A stretch of 64,000 nucleotides of DNA from Adiantum capillus-veneris (taxonomy: Eukaryota; Streptophyta; Polypodiopsida; Polypodiales; Pteridaceae): contig CM043958.1 in assembly GCA_014529385.2 (NCBI GenBank), forward strand, positions 123,040,817 through 123,104,816. The letters are read 5' to 3'. A program made the position numbers and the translations under genes. Below are positions 54,296-64,000 of the stretch, one piece after another. How positions within the stretch are numbered: position 1 is the stretch's first letter; each line of letters opens with the position of its first letter. The notes beneath the pieces were generated by a model. It worked only from the letters and a program-made list of their open reading frames with translations, was not told the DNA's origin and made no database searches.

Positions 54296-56272
54296 TTGCT
54301 AAGTTTGATGAATTTAAGATCAAGAAGATACATTGTTAGAGACCAGAAGGTGGCAGGTGACCAAGGTAGCTTAGTGTCCACCGAAGAGAGTGTAACTCAA
54401 GCAAGGCTAGATCCACTAGCACCGATTATTGAAGAAGGTAGTGATACTGACACTTTGTCAGACAAATATTTCTTCATGATGGGTAGTCAACAACTAGGAG
54501 GTTTCACCTATGATGGACCTATGCGAGGAGGAAGCACCTCCCAAAATCCTTTGAGTGATTCCAAGCTCACGGTGATCTTCTTGGAGGGAACAAACTCGAG
54601 AGGAGCCCTAGTCTATTCTGACTATCGAGGTCGCAAGTGCATTTGTATCGAAGAGAGGCCAGCTCAAAGATTGGAGATAATCCGAGTGTATGATGATGGA
54701 GATAGATTCCAAGACGAAAAGGGGAACCACTATTTAATAGTTAGTAACCCTGAAGATTACAACAGACATGGAGATAACGTGGCAAAAGGGAAAATGATTT
54801 CAAAAACTCAAGAACCGCCACCAAACATTGATCAGCAGCCTGGAGCTATTTTTATGTATGATATGAAAACAACCAGGGTTCCAACTTATAACCAAAACCT
54901 GGGAATCTTCAAGCATGAGAATGAGGGTATAGTCTCTTACTTTCTCAGCAAAGAACCATACGTAAATGAATTAAGCAAAGACAAGGTTCTTTACTTATTC
55001 TCTTATGAAACTGCTACGGGGAAGGGCATAGTTTTTGTTGATAGATACGAGCGAGAATACCAACGTATTCTCCCAGAGGAGGTAGAGAGAGCAATAGGTC
55101 CAGGAGCATCAGCATATGCCCCTGAGGAAGTGCCAAGAGCTGCCTACACCCCAAGCAAGTCAACGAATCCTTTTTCAGATGAGTATGACGCTACCTCACA
55201 TTCCACCCGACCGCAAGCATTCAACAACCAAGACCAACCAGCAAACCAGCCATCATTGCAGGCATGGCTTCGACAGAGTGCAACAATGGAATCAGACCGA
55301 AACCGCGATGGTTATCAAGCCTCACGAGGGCTCAGGGATTTGCAAGAACCACCACTCTATTCAAGGTATCAGGCAGAGAGTAAGCCAAAGACACAGGGGT
55401 CAACAGAGCCTAGAGGACCACCCATGGAACGAGTTCGAAGAGAAGAACCACCTCCAGCAAGAACCATTAGAAATTGTGGCTTAGGAGCACCATTGGAAGA
55501 GGAACCAGCCTATTACATAAGGTCTGAGGAGTTATATCGACTAGGACACGGAGATCCAATGATGAGGTTTGTAGACCATCGAAGGATTAGACCTTCTCAA
55601 GTACAAAAATGGGTAAACAAGAAATACACAGGAGGCAGAGACCCAAGAGATCATGTAGCAACCTTTGTGCGTGTAATTAGGGCCGAAGAGGTGTTAGATT
55701 TTCCTACCCAATTTGCAGGGTTTGGACTAACCCTAGAGGATGATGCTGCCACTTGGTTTGACTATGTAGAGCGTAGAGACTTTGAGTCGATGGAGGAAGT
55801 GTTTGACGAGTTTATCGAGGAATTCTCTCAAAGGGGAATCGCTCATAATACCATCTCGCAAATCCATAAAATCAAACAGAAAGATGGAGAATCTGTACGA
55901 AAGGCAGCCCTAAGACTAAAAAGATATGTTAAGTTCTGTCCTGTTGAAGAATTGCCAACTCAGTCCAGATTTATGCTGATATTCATCCAAGGACTAAGGA
56001 GGCTCTGTACCTTGTGGAAAATTGTGCGGTCTACAAAGAGGGGGAGTTCAAGGACCTTGATGACGATTCGTCTTCATAGCAGTGGAAGCAACTCTTCTAA
56101 GACAACACCAAAAGAAGAAGTAGCGGTAAATCAGGAGCAACTTGTAGATGAAGTGCTAAAAAAGATCAACTTGTACGCCAAACCCCAGGCTAAACAGCCC
56201 AAGTGGTGTGTATTGAACAAAAATGGACAAACCATGGGACCGAGGAATGTTATTATAACAAGGGATATGTGA
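54296..56272 (+). CDS. gypsy gag, unit 2, long open frame
   Basis: The 658-codon frame is open through the N-terminal region and the gag core: FAGFGLTLEDDAATWFDYV, EEFSQRGIAHNTISQIHKI, EELPTQSRFMLIFIQGLRR. It then continues to about 56272. The initiating codon is uncertain; an ATG at 54309 (MNLRSRRYIVRDQKV) is a good candidate. Compared with unit 1, the nonsense changes are absent. The role is the capsid of the virus-like particle. With no full pol in this unit it cannot be autonomous. Confidence 0.75.
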   Translation: MLSLMNLRSRRYIVRDQKVAGDQGSLVSTEESVTQARLDPLAPIIEEGSDTDTLSDKYFFMMGSQQLGGFTYDGPMRGGSTSQNPLSDSKLTVIFLEGTNSRGALVYSDYRGRKCICIEERPAQRLEIIRVYDDGDRFQDEKGNHYLIVSNPEDYNRHGDNVAKGKMISKTQEPPPNIDQQPGAIFMYDMKTTRVPTYNQNLGIFKHENEGIVSYFLSKEPYVNELSKDKVLYLFSYETATGKGIVFVDRYEREYQRILPEEVERAIGPGASAYAPEEVPRAAYTPSKSTNPFSDEYDATSHSTRPQAFNNQDQPANQPSLQAWLRQSATMESDRNRDGYQASRGLRDLQEPPLYSRYQAESKPKTQGSTEPRGPPMERVRREEPPPARTIRNCGLGAPLEEEPAYYIRSEELYRLGHGDPMMRFVDHRRIRPSQVQKWVNKKYTGGRDPRDHVATFVRVIRAEEVLDFPTQFAGFGLTLEDDAATWFDYVERRDFESMEEVFDEFIEEFSQRGIAHNTISQIHKIKQKDGESVRKAALRLKRYVKFCPVEELPTQSRFMLIFIQGLRRLCTLWKIVRSTKRGSSRTLMTIRLHSSGSNSSKTTPKEEVAVNQEQLVDEVLKKINLYAKPQAKQPKWCVLNKNGQTMGPRNVIITRDM

Positions 56273-57950
56273 GAGAGATACCTTACGCTCCCCAAGCTCC
56301 AGTAGCTTCCCCTCAAGTTCCACCGATGCCTAGATATCAAGCAGGCAACTTACCATGACCTGTAGGTGTAGAAAGACCACAACCGGTGTTGGGGCAACAA
56401 CCACCCCTACCAGGATTACGACCATTTGGTATGAGATACACACCAACAGAACTGAATCAGAGGAGAAGGCTTTGGTGCCTATGCATGCATATTATGAAGA
56501 TCCAAATGGATATGCAGCAAACCCTATCTATTATCCACCGGAAGAACCCGAGACACCAGAACCATGGAGCATGATAGGAAATCAAGGACCACCAACTGCT
56601 ACACAGACAACAGGAGAAGGAAGATATAGCCTAGATGAACTAACATTGATGTTCATAGCCAATGGAGGCATGCGCGGACAGAGGCATGCTTACCAACAAA
56701 GAGGAGCTCAAGGAGCACCTCAACAACCCAAGGGACCCTGTTACAAGTGTGGAGGAGACCATTGGCTGAGAGACTGTCCTCATGATGAAATCATTAGAGT
56801 CAATGCGTATTGCCTAGAATGTGGAATTACTCATTTGATTCCCGCTTGCCCTAAAAACCCGAGCAAAGGAGTAAAAACCACCTTGAATATGTTAGAAATA
56901 GTACCTTCCAGTGGAGGATCGGAAAATGAAACAATCATACCTATTCAAGCGGTAAAACAGGCCCAAGCTCAAAGAAGGACGAATGAACCCATAGTTGAAG
57001 AACCAAAAACCGATGCCCAAAGTTCAGAAACAAAAAATCAGAAAAGCACTTGGAAAGCTAGAAAGGCGCGTAGGAAAGACAGGAAGGAACATGAGCAAAC
57101 AGCCCTATCCGAGGAGTTGAAACATACCAAGGACAGAATGGAGCGGTTAGAGGATCTAGCTAGCTTAAGCTCACACACCACAACAGCCATAGCACCCAAG
57201 GAAATAGCAGAGCCCAATAGTGCAGGATCAGGAGGATCTGTACTCGCAGACAAGGTAAATGAGCAGTTGGATGCGCTTCTAAAAGCTTATGAAGCTCGAC
57301 TTAAAAAGAACCAAACCCAGGAGCAAAGGTGGATGACTTATCCATATGTAGAAATAGAAAAACAGAGGTTGGATATGTGTAAAAAGATGATTGAGATAGC
57401 TCAATCATTGATGGAGGACCCGCTGGGTAAACCTACAACTTGGCATGAGGCACCAGCTCCAACCCCTATCCAACCAACATTAGAGAAACATGTGGAAACA
57501 AAGGAAAGACTCACTAATGCCTATGAGTCCAGAGGAGAGCCTATCATAGTGCCAAATACCATCGATGGGGCAAGTGACGGGTTCCAGCCTAAAATATTGG
57601 CAGAAATGGGTAAGGACTGTAACAGTCTAGATGATCTGTGGAAGCAAATCCGTGAGGTCCACGAGGCTAATAGGATGAGTAACCACACGAATAGCATGAG
57701 AAAAGAAACGAATGTGATCTTACCTCCTATTGAAGAATTTGAGGCAAGGTCTCAAATGAACTTTGAGATACATTCACAAGGGGGAGACCAAGGATCTATT
57801 AGTTCGGGGCACAGCCAACCAGACTCATTGAGAACCTTACCCTCTTACCTAGGAGAGTATGAAGCTAAGTCGGAAGTGAGAGCAATCCCATTCTTTCCCG
57901 GGATGACCATTCATGTGACAATTGAAGATGGTCCAAGATTGGGGTTATGA
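56273..57950 (+). pseudogene. gypsy nucleocapsid and linker, unit 2; protease deleted
   Basis: The frame 56355-57950 contains the two zinc knuckles (CYKCGGDHWLRDCP, CLECGITHLIPACP) and the hydrophilic linker. Near 57890 it jumps from the codons matching unit 1 about 50584 to those matching about 51150. Roughly 560 bp including the D-S-G protease site are missing, with a short unrelated join (ttctttcccgggatgacc). Confidence 0.8.
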
Positions 57951-58986
57951 CCACATATACCTCAGACATGGCGAGACAAAAACTAAAATACACCTGAAAG
58001 ACCATAGTTACAAAGATGTGAACCAAACACCGGTGGAAGAGTTTGATTCGGCTACAGTAGTAGGATCAAAACTACCAGCATGGTTAGGGCAACCAAAAGA
58101 GCTATGGATGTGCAGAGCTTCACATTGTGGAAGCTTAAGAAGAGAGGATTGCGTCTTAGTAAGAGCAATTGAGGACAAGGAGTATATTCCGGAACCTTTC
58201 CTTGAAGATGCCTTGGAACCTCTAGAATGGGAACACATACTAGCAACATTGGATGTGTGTACCATTACCAACAGTCCAACAACAAAATTTTGCGATAAGG
58301 ATGGCTATGATGTGCTACCCTATTACATGGTAAGTGTTATACCAGAAGAAAGAGACGGTAGAACCACCAGAACAAGAAGAGTTTTACAACTCCTCTGAAC
58401 ATTTGGAAGTAAATGATGATGCAGATAATGAGTGTTCAGACACCTCAAGTGAGTGCGGAAATGAAATCGAGAATATCAAGTTTTATGATTTTGCTAATCA
58501 ACATTCTAGACGCCAAGAACGCTATAGGAGGAAACGAGCAGGAAACAAAGCGAGAGAGAACCTGATGCCAAGGATAAAAGGTAAAACTCACTATTTGATG
58601 CTTGTAAAAGCAGAGGATTGTGTAAAAGATCAAATATCAGGAAGATTCTCAAAAAATCGCATAGAAAGAACGCGAGAGGAAATAAAACAGGTACGAAAAG
58701 CTAAAACCGAAACAAAATCACAAAAATCTCAAGAATAAATAAAGAAACAACAAAAGACCAACAGTGGACCAAATTGGAGCGTAAACAGAAATACCAAGAA
58801 CTGAAACGGTCTTTGAGAGAGATATGGACCACTGAAGAAGATAGCGATGGTAAAGGAGACTCAGAAAAAAAAGGGGAACATGATTGTACCATCACACTAT
58901 CGGAAATTTACTATCCAGGACAGAAAAATCATAATGACACCACTAGTCAGGGAAAGAACCAACCAAGAATCCTACGATGGGCCTGA
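57951..58986 (+). pseudogene. pre-RT region of gypsy unit 2
   Basis: It is collinear with 51160-52214 of unit 1 (WLGQPKELWMCRASHCGSLR, then the basic SRRQERYRRKR stretch). A frame change near 58350 and a TAA at 58735 (TCA in unit 1) break it. Confidence 0.75.
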
Positions 58987-59399
58987 AAATGCAAAAAAGA
59001 TAGACCTCGCAGAACCAGGTGAAAAGCCTCAGCCGGTCTATATAGCTAACGATTTAGAGCCTGAAGAGGAAGAACAGCTAACACAACTTACCAAGAAGTA
59101 TAAAGATGTGTTCTCTTGGTCCTATAAAGATCTCAAAGGAGTTGATCCGTTGATATGTCAACATACAATTCCTTTGAAATCGGATGCAAAACCTAGCAAA
59201 CAACGTCCTTATACATATAATGACACATTTGCTAAACGAATCAAAGAAGAGATTGAAAAACTGATGGAAGCGGAATTCATCTATGAGATTGAACATACAG
59301 ATTGGGTGTCACCCATTGTGGTGGTTCCCAAAAAGAATGGAAAACTGCGAGTGTGTGTAAACCTCAAGAAGGTGAATGCAGCAACCATAAGGGATAATT
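58847..59399 (+). pseudogene. gypsy RT N-terminal fragment, unit 2
   Basis: The same frame as unit 1 RT runs through WVSPIVVVPKKNGKLRVCVN to AATIRDN and then stops matching at 59399/59400, where outer-element DNA resumes. The palm with the YMDD box, RNase H and integrase are absent. Confidence 0.85.
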
Positions 59400-61342
59400 G
59401 TATATGTGTTATTCCGAGTCTATATGCAGTTTGGCATATTGTATTGGATTGTACCAATCGGTTTGATCTTGGCAGATGCATAGATATGGCAGGCGTTTGG
59501 TTTGATCTCAGGGTCGTTTTCATGAGTAGCTAGGTCTTTTTGGACCCTGACAGCTTCTTTGGCAAACATGATCCTCAGGTGACGACCTTTCAGGTTTTCC
59601 TACTCTTCACAATCCAAGTTTACCGATGGTGTGACTCTCTGTGAGTCTCGAGTTTCATGAGATTCAGGATTTGCTATTCATTTTCAGAGGAAAAAAAGTT
59701 CTACTCCATGTTGTCTCAGATTTCTTTCTGGTGGTACTTATTCTCTTTTCCCAGGATTGAGCAGGAGGGGGACTTCCTATCTTTGGGGGAGTTCTCAGGT
59801 TTATCTCTTGAGCTTTCAGTGTCAATATTTGCTCTATTCCAACGTGGGTTCAGCCACTTGCTACCTCAGAGCGTATTTTTGAGGATACTTCTCTTTCAGA
59901 GGGGGCTTCTAGGTTATTATCTTCAGTCGACTACCGATGCTCCATTCAGCGGAGTACCACGCAAGGTGTCTTTCAGTCCTAGGTTTCCCTTGCCCATTTC
60001 TTGCAGTTTTGGATGGTGTGCTTGAGCCCACATTGCAGTTATTATCTTGGTGGATGTTTTCCCTTGGCCATTTTGGTGGTTGCCTCGTCTTTCGGATTTG
60101 TGGTGTGACGGTTGCTCTTCACAATGCACCCGAGCAGTAGTTCCTATGCCTCGTCTTCTAGATTGATCCTTGGATACTGTACCATACATGAAACAACTAC
60201 TTCCCTTATCGTTAGACCGGCATGTTACCTTTTGTATAGGTGAAGAGTGGTCTCTCTCGGACTAGGAACCAATTACAATTACCCATGGCATTCTTCAAAG
60301 AGGGGAGACAATCTTCTTGCTTCTCCCAGATTTGGTTCTAGGTTCCACAGGTATATCGATATCAATATCATTTTTCCTTTTGGATTCACCTATCCTTGGT
60401 GATCCAGTTACACATGAAGAGACTGTTGGAGAGTTATGACAATTATCCATAGTTTGAGTGTTCTTCCTTCCGAGGGGGATATGGAGCCATCTTGGGAGTC
60501 AGTTTCTGTGGACTAATTCTTTTCAATTCTAGTGGTTCCATGTGCAACAAATAGGATTGACAGTCTATTTGGTTGCTTTCTACAACACCTTGTTCTTCTC
60601 TTGCAAAGCTTGGGAGCACGATCTTCCTTTGATCTTGCCGTGTTAGCTGCAGTCTCAGTATTGATGTGTGTTTCCATTCTGTTGGATGTTTGTTTCCGAT
60701 TCACTCTGAAAATGGGGTGATATTCTCTCGTGTGGTGTTCCAAACAGATAGTTACAGTATCACTCTCAGTTCTGATGATCATCATTCTATATGGTGGTTG
60801 GTGCAACTCTAGTTTGCAGATCATCATTCTATATGGTGGTTGGTGCAACTCTTTGGTTCCTCATCTCATCAGACATATAGTTCCATAATAGTCTCGGATT
60901 GTTCCCTTTCCTTGGACTTTCGTCGCATCTTGGAGTAATTTTTGGCATATGGTATATGACGGGCGGTGCAGATTTTTGACTCTTTTCTTGAGGGTGGAGT
61001 ACTTTAGAGTTGGAAAATGATCCGGATACCAGTTTTTTATGCATTTTACCCTCAGTTCGTATACTTACTCTTGGAGCGGTCAGCAGCAGTACCTTTTGCA
61101 GATGCTGGTTGTGCGACTTGTGAGTCGGTTCGCTTTGAGGAGATTCTTGATAGACCTGGCTTTACTTTCAGCTGACAACATTATAATTCACAGGCGTCTT
61201 TTGAGGGTAGCAGTTGGATCATATTTGCTGCAGGATACTTTCCCACAGTAGAGTTTGTAGCAGATATCCTCATCCACAAAACCCTCTCTTTACAGTTTTA
61301 GATTGTTCACTCTAGCTCCTTGGATCCGTTTCTCGTCCAGCA
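59400..61342 (+). other. right interior of the outer element, no coding domain
   Basis: The style is similar to 43458-44700 (T-rich, scattered ttcag/cttc tracts). A short direct repeat gatcatcattctatatggtg occurs near 60776 and 60820. No gag or pol motif is seen on either strand. Confidence 0.5.
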
Positions 61343-61354
61343 TCTGAGAGGGAG
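61343..61354 (+). promoter_or_regulatory. polypurine tract of the outer element
   Basis: tctgagagggag directly precedes the 3' LTR start TGTTAG. Confidence 0.6.
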
Positions 61355-62196
61355 TGTTAGAGTTCATATTCCCGTCCGGTGGTAGCTCCAGTATCTCCCA
61401 GGAGCAGATTAGGGAGTGAGGGTTGTTTTGTGGCTGAGCTTGGCCAGTGTGAGGTTTTTCTCTCATATGAGGTCATGTCTAGCCATGTTTAGCTCGGGTT
61501 TTGGCTCAGTTCCATGTCCTTGCATGCTCCTAGTGCCCTAGGTATTTTCCCCCCTTGAGCCTATGGACATATGGTGCCACTTTCCACCCTTCCCCTATTT
61601 TTCGCCATTTATTATGGTCGTGGGGCTAGAGGAGTGGGTCGGGCAGGCTGCTATAAGCCCTATATAGGCAGCTAGGGGGCGTTTACTTCTACACATTGCA
61701 GATCAGTGCCAGTCAGGGGTGCCCTCCATTGGGCACCCAAGGGGGCAGCCCTTTGAGGCCAGGCAGCCAGCGGATAGAGGAGGGACAGCCAAACGTTTTT
61801 GGGCAACACCCTCACCGGTGTTTTTGGTGCAGCCAACAGTCAGCAAAGGAGGAGCAGCCCAATATTTTCCTTGGGCAATAGGAGCGGTGCTCGGAGTTCA
61901 TCTCAATGGTGCAATACCACTTTAGGGTAGCCCTTCACGGGCTTTGTGCCCATGCAGTAGCCAATTTCCTCGATCGAGATCTATATCCCCATCTAGATAT
62001 ATGCTCTCAGAGAATGTTGGAGGTGATGCACATGTCGAGGCTGTATCAGTGGTCTCGTGTGCAGGAGCAATTGGAAGTGTTAGTAGCAGTCACAGTTGCG
62101 TGTGTCCTCAGATCTATCCATTGGCATGTCAGTTCTATGTCAGACCACCCTTGGTCACTTGTTAGAGTAGATTGTTATTAGCATGGAGAGCTTTGC

Positions 62197-62237
<41 letters not shown>

Positions 62238-62399
62238 CTCAGATGTCCTATCTTATTCTACTTATGTGATCTCTCTTCTCCACAGGTGTGCCTAGTTCAT
62301 GTGTTTGGCATTGCAGGTGTTCTAGATGGGAGTGGAGGTATCCACCGGATCATGAGCCAGGTCTTGTCCTCGTTGCATCTTTCGCTGCCACCTTTGACA
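61355..62399 (+). repeat. 3' LTR of the outer element
   Basis: 1045 bp from tgttagagttcat to cctttgaca; TATA-like ctatatag at 61660-61667 and a short CT tract at about 62200-62234. Confidence 0.8.
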
Positions 62400-62870
62400 A
62401 GACCATGTCTCTTGAGTGTTTTATCTTTTAACAGTAGTTTGGTAACCTAACATGACATAAAAGCATCTTTACATGTGAAATTGTTCAAAACATTCCATAT
62501 TATGCTAATGGTAGACACAATTATAAGATACTCAAACTGCTTGTATGAAAACCTGGCTTCCATAATGTGGGCCTTTATCATCTCTTGAAGATTTGTCAAC
62601 ACATGCTCACATAAAACAATCTCAATGAAATTTTTGTGACCTACACATTTACTATGTTTCCCTTATCAAATGGACAACATTGAACTAAATATAAGAGTGT
62701 CTCAAAATGATCTTGATCCTAGTAAAACCGGCATGTAACCCCAACCTTGCATCATTCCCTCTACGGGGTATTAAGTGCTTCAATTGAACTCAAGGAAACA
62801 TGTTTATATGATGTGGAATCCATATGCACAATTAAAATTGTGTTTATACTGCATCTAAGATGCTAAAAAA
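62400..62870. other. no recognisable gene
   Basis: AT-rich flank to the right of the outer element's target site; no open frame of note. Confidence 0.4.
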
Positions 62871-63441
62871 AATAATCAAATTGCAAAATTTGTCAACAAA
62901 TTTGCACATGAATGTTTTTATAGAAAGGACATAACTTGAAATAGAAACATTCCGTGATCCTTAGAAGCATGCAAACATGTCAGAGACTACTATTCAAAGC
63001 TATTTAGCACTATAACCCTAACTAAGACGAGTTTTAGGATGGTCGTTTGCTAATACTATGAAAAATTTGACAAAAATGGCACACATTTTTTTGATACAGC
63101 TAGCTTGAAAACCCATTGCCAACAAGCACAAAGTCAAATGTGGAATTTATAGCCCAAAAAATGCCAAGTTTTCGTATGCTCATAATTGGTGTTAGCGCGA
63201 AACGTTTTAGGGCCAAAACATTCCACCCTTGTAACCTGGTGTTTCACCACGAAAAGTTTAAGTCTAATGATAGGCGCGCCGAAATGCGTTTCATGGTGAC
63301 CATGCTCATAAGAGAACTTCGTGGATGCAAAACACTTCAAAACTCAATTTGAATTCTTTGAATGATTCTAGGTAAGCTGCTTGGTTAAGAGGAAATAAGA
63401 GTGTCCCATTACCAATCCAGTGTTAAATTTTTTTTCCTTAG
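62871..63441. repeat. dispersed repeat, copy 2 (copy 1 at 25624-26194)
   Basis: It is the same orientation and almost collinear with copy 1 over about 570 bp; both end near ccttag. The flanks differ completely, so it is a dispersed family rather than a segmental duplication. Confidence 0.85.
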
Positions 63442-63860
63442 GCTGGGTTTAAATGAGCATGTTTGCTTCTCTATTTGCTTTCTGGTCACTGGTATGTACA
63501 CGAAAATCATTGAGGGAGTCACATGTTTTGTTTTGCCTTCAAGTCCTCTCACATGCCGTGCTTCACCTTGGCTATACATACAACTACTCGGCACATAGCC
63601 TTGGTGATTCAGGAGAGAAACCACTTCGCCTCTAAGGGTCGACCCACACGGGGGCATCTTAGTCGGAGAGAGAGCTCATTTGAGTCCCAAGGGGATGGTT
63701 GCTTGATGAAGTCCAATAAGTAGCATGTTAGAACTTTGATGGGGCTGTCATAGCTTTTCCTAGGAAGCTCTCCGTCTCCGGTGAGCTTAAAGGGCAAGCC
63801 CAGGCGCGTTGCTCACGGCTTTGATGGAAAGTGTGCGTCCGCCACGTGGAGAAAGAACAG
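63442..63860. other. upstream region of the U6 gene, no gene seen
   Basis: No convincing open frame. A short gccacgtgga G-box-like motif lies at 63841-63850. Confidence 0.4.
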
Positions 63861-63903
63861 CCCCACATGGGCAGGCAAATGTAGGTTTACAGGCTTTGTA
63901 TCT
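63861..63903 (+). promoter_or_regulatory. U6 promoter: USE-like and TATA-like elements
   Basis: ccccacatgg at 63861-63870 resembles the plant upstream sequence element RTCCCACATCG. ttgtatct at 63896-63903 sits about 30 bp before the start but is a weak TATA box. The gap of about 25 bp between them is the spacing of RNA polymerase III U-snRNA genes rather than the wider Pol II spacing. Confidence 0.6.
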
Positions 63904-63927
63904 CAAAGAAGGCACGTTGTTGCTTTC

Positions 63928-63947
63928 GTCCCTTCGGGGACATCTGA

Positions 63948-63979
<32 letters not shown>

Positions 63980-64000
63980 GGCCCCTGCGCAAGGATGACA
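63928..64000 (+). ncRNA. U6: U6 spliceosomal snRNA (5' 73 nt; cut by window end)
   Basis: It begins GTCCCTTCGGGGACATCTGA and continues with the U6-specific AACGATACAGAGAAGATTAG and CATGGCCCCTGCGCAAGGAT. The 5' stem-loop GTCCC-TTCG-GGGAC, the ACAGAG box (pairs with the 5' splice site) and the AGC of the catalytic triad are intact. One difference from the common plant sequence is CTGAT for CCGAT after the 5' stem. Promoter-like elements upstream suggest a real locus, though retroposed pseudogenes are common for U6. Confidence 0.9.

Larger units (their letters stand above)
42269..62399 (+). mobile_element. outer LTR retrotransposon without coding capacity, carrying a nested gypsy
   Basis: The LTRs at 42269-43445 and 61355-62399 are about 90 percent identical by eye. 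A tRNA-iMet primer site directly follows the first and a purine tract precedes the second. The 5-bp flanks are aaacc (42264-42268) and agacc (62400-62404), a 4/5 match. Its own interior (43458 to about 44900 and 59400-61342) has no gag or pol domain, as in a large retrotransposon derivative (LARD). The span is inflated to 20 kb by the duplicated gypsy element inside. Confidence 0.75.

Noticed and set aside
46920-59399. Endogenous pararetrovirus in tandem
   Set aside because: A gag with retrotransposon-gag signature, double zinc knuckle and an integrase H2C2 finger after RNase H point to Ty3/gypsy. No movement-protein-like sequence is seen.

Overview
The window looks like nuclear DNA of a land plant with a large, repeat-rich genome. 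The evidence is nested LTR retrotransposons with plant-type tRNA-iMet and tRNA-Asp primer sites, a MULE-type transposase, spliced genes, long dinucleotide microsatellites, and a U6 snRNA gene with a plant-style upstream element at the right edge. A non-seed vascular plant (lycophyte or fern) or a gymnosperm would fit the mix (Penelope-like element, fungal-like Gypsy pol, WRKY/GCM-type MULE), but the species cannot be fixed from the sequence. Almost nothing here is a conventional host gene.

Layout. 1-5250: decayed minus-strand Ty3/gypsy gag-protease with a tRNA-Asp-type primer site. 5855-6245: minisatellite. 8122-9142: four copies of an 84-bp near-perfect palindrome nested in a larger foldback. 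10988-12423: possible L1 ORF1-like remnant, split by a TIR-flanked insert. 13369-14920: complete 1.55-kb non-coding LTR element (TRIM-like) on the minus strand. 15394-18152: gag-only LTR remnant. 18672-21711: Penelope-like element, followed by degenerate telomere-like DNA. 22214-23821: microsatellite cluster. 24570-24813: tRNA-derived SINE. 27000-30199: MULE-like transposase (minus). 30431-30936: MITE. 31190-31645: GGTTCAGCA-type minisatellite. 31684-35345: spliced plus-strand gene. 35346-41083: fungal-like Gypsy element (minus). 42269-62399: about 20-kb tRNA-iMet-primed LTR element without coding capacity, holding a tandemly duplicated Ty3/gypsy element (about 45037-59399). 62871-63441: second copy of a dispersed repeat. 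63928-64000: U6 snRNA, cut by the window end.

Most interesting locus: the multi-exon gene at 31684-35345. Splice sites keep phase over most junctions and join an AT-hook-like start, a ParB/sulfiredoxin-fold domain (GNHR motif), a long charged middle region and the start of a DNA methyltransferase-like domain (motif IV read as DLPF). The 3' part is lost where a Gypsy element abuts it. ParB-methyltransferase fusions are familiar in phages and bacteria; a spliced plant copy is unexpected. It stands head-to-head, 1.5 kb away, with the MULE-like transposase gene, which has a zinc cluster, a D-D-E core and a C-terminal SWIM finger. I infer that the two may be or have been parts of one mobile element; this is not shown by the sequence.
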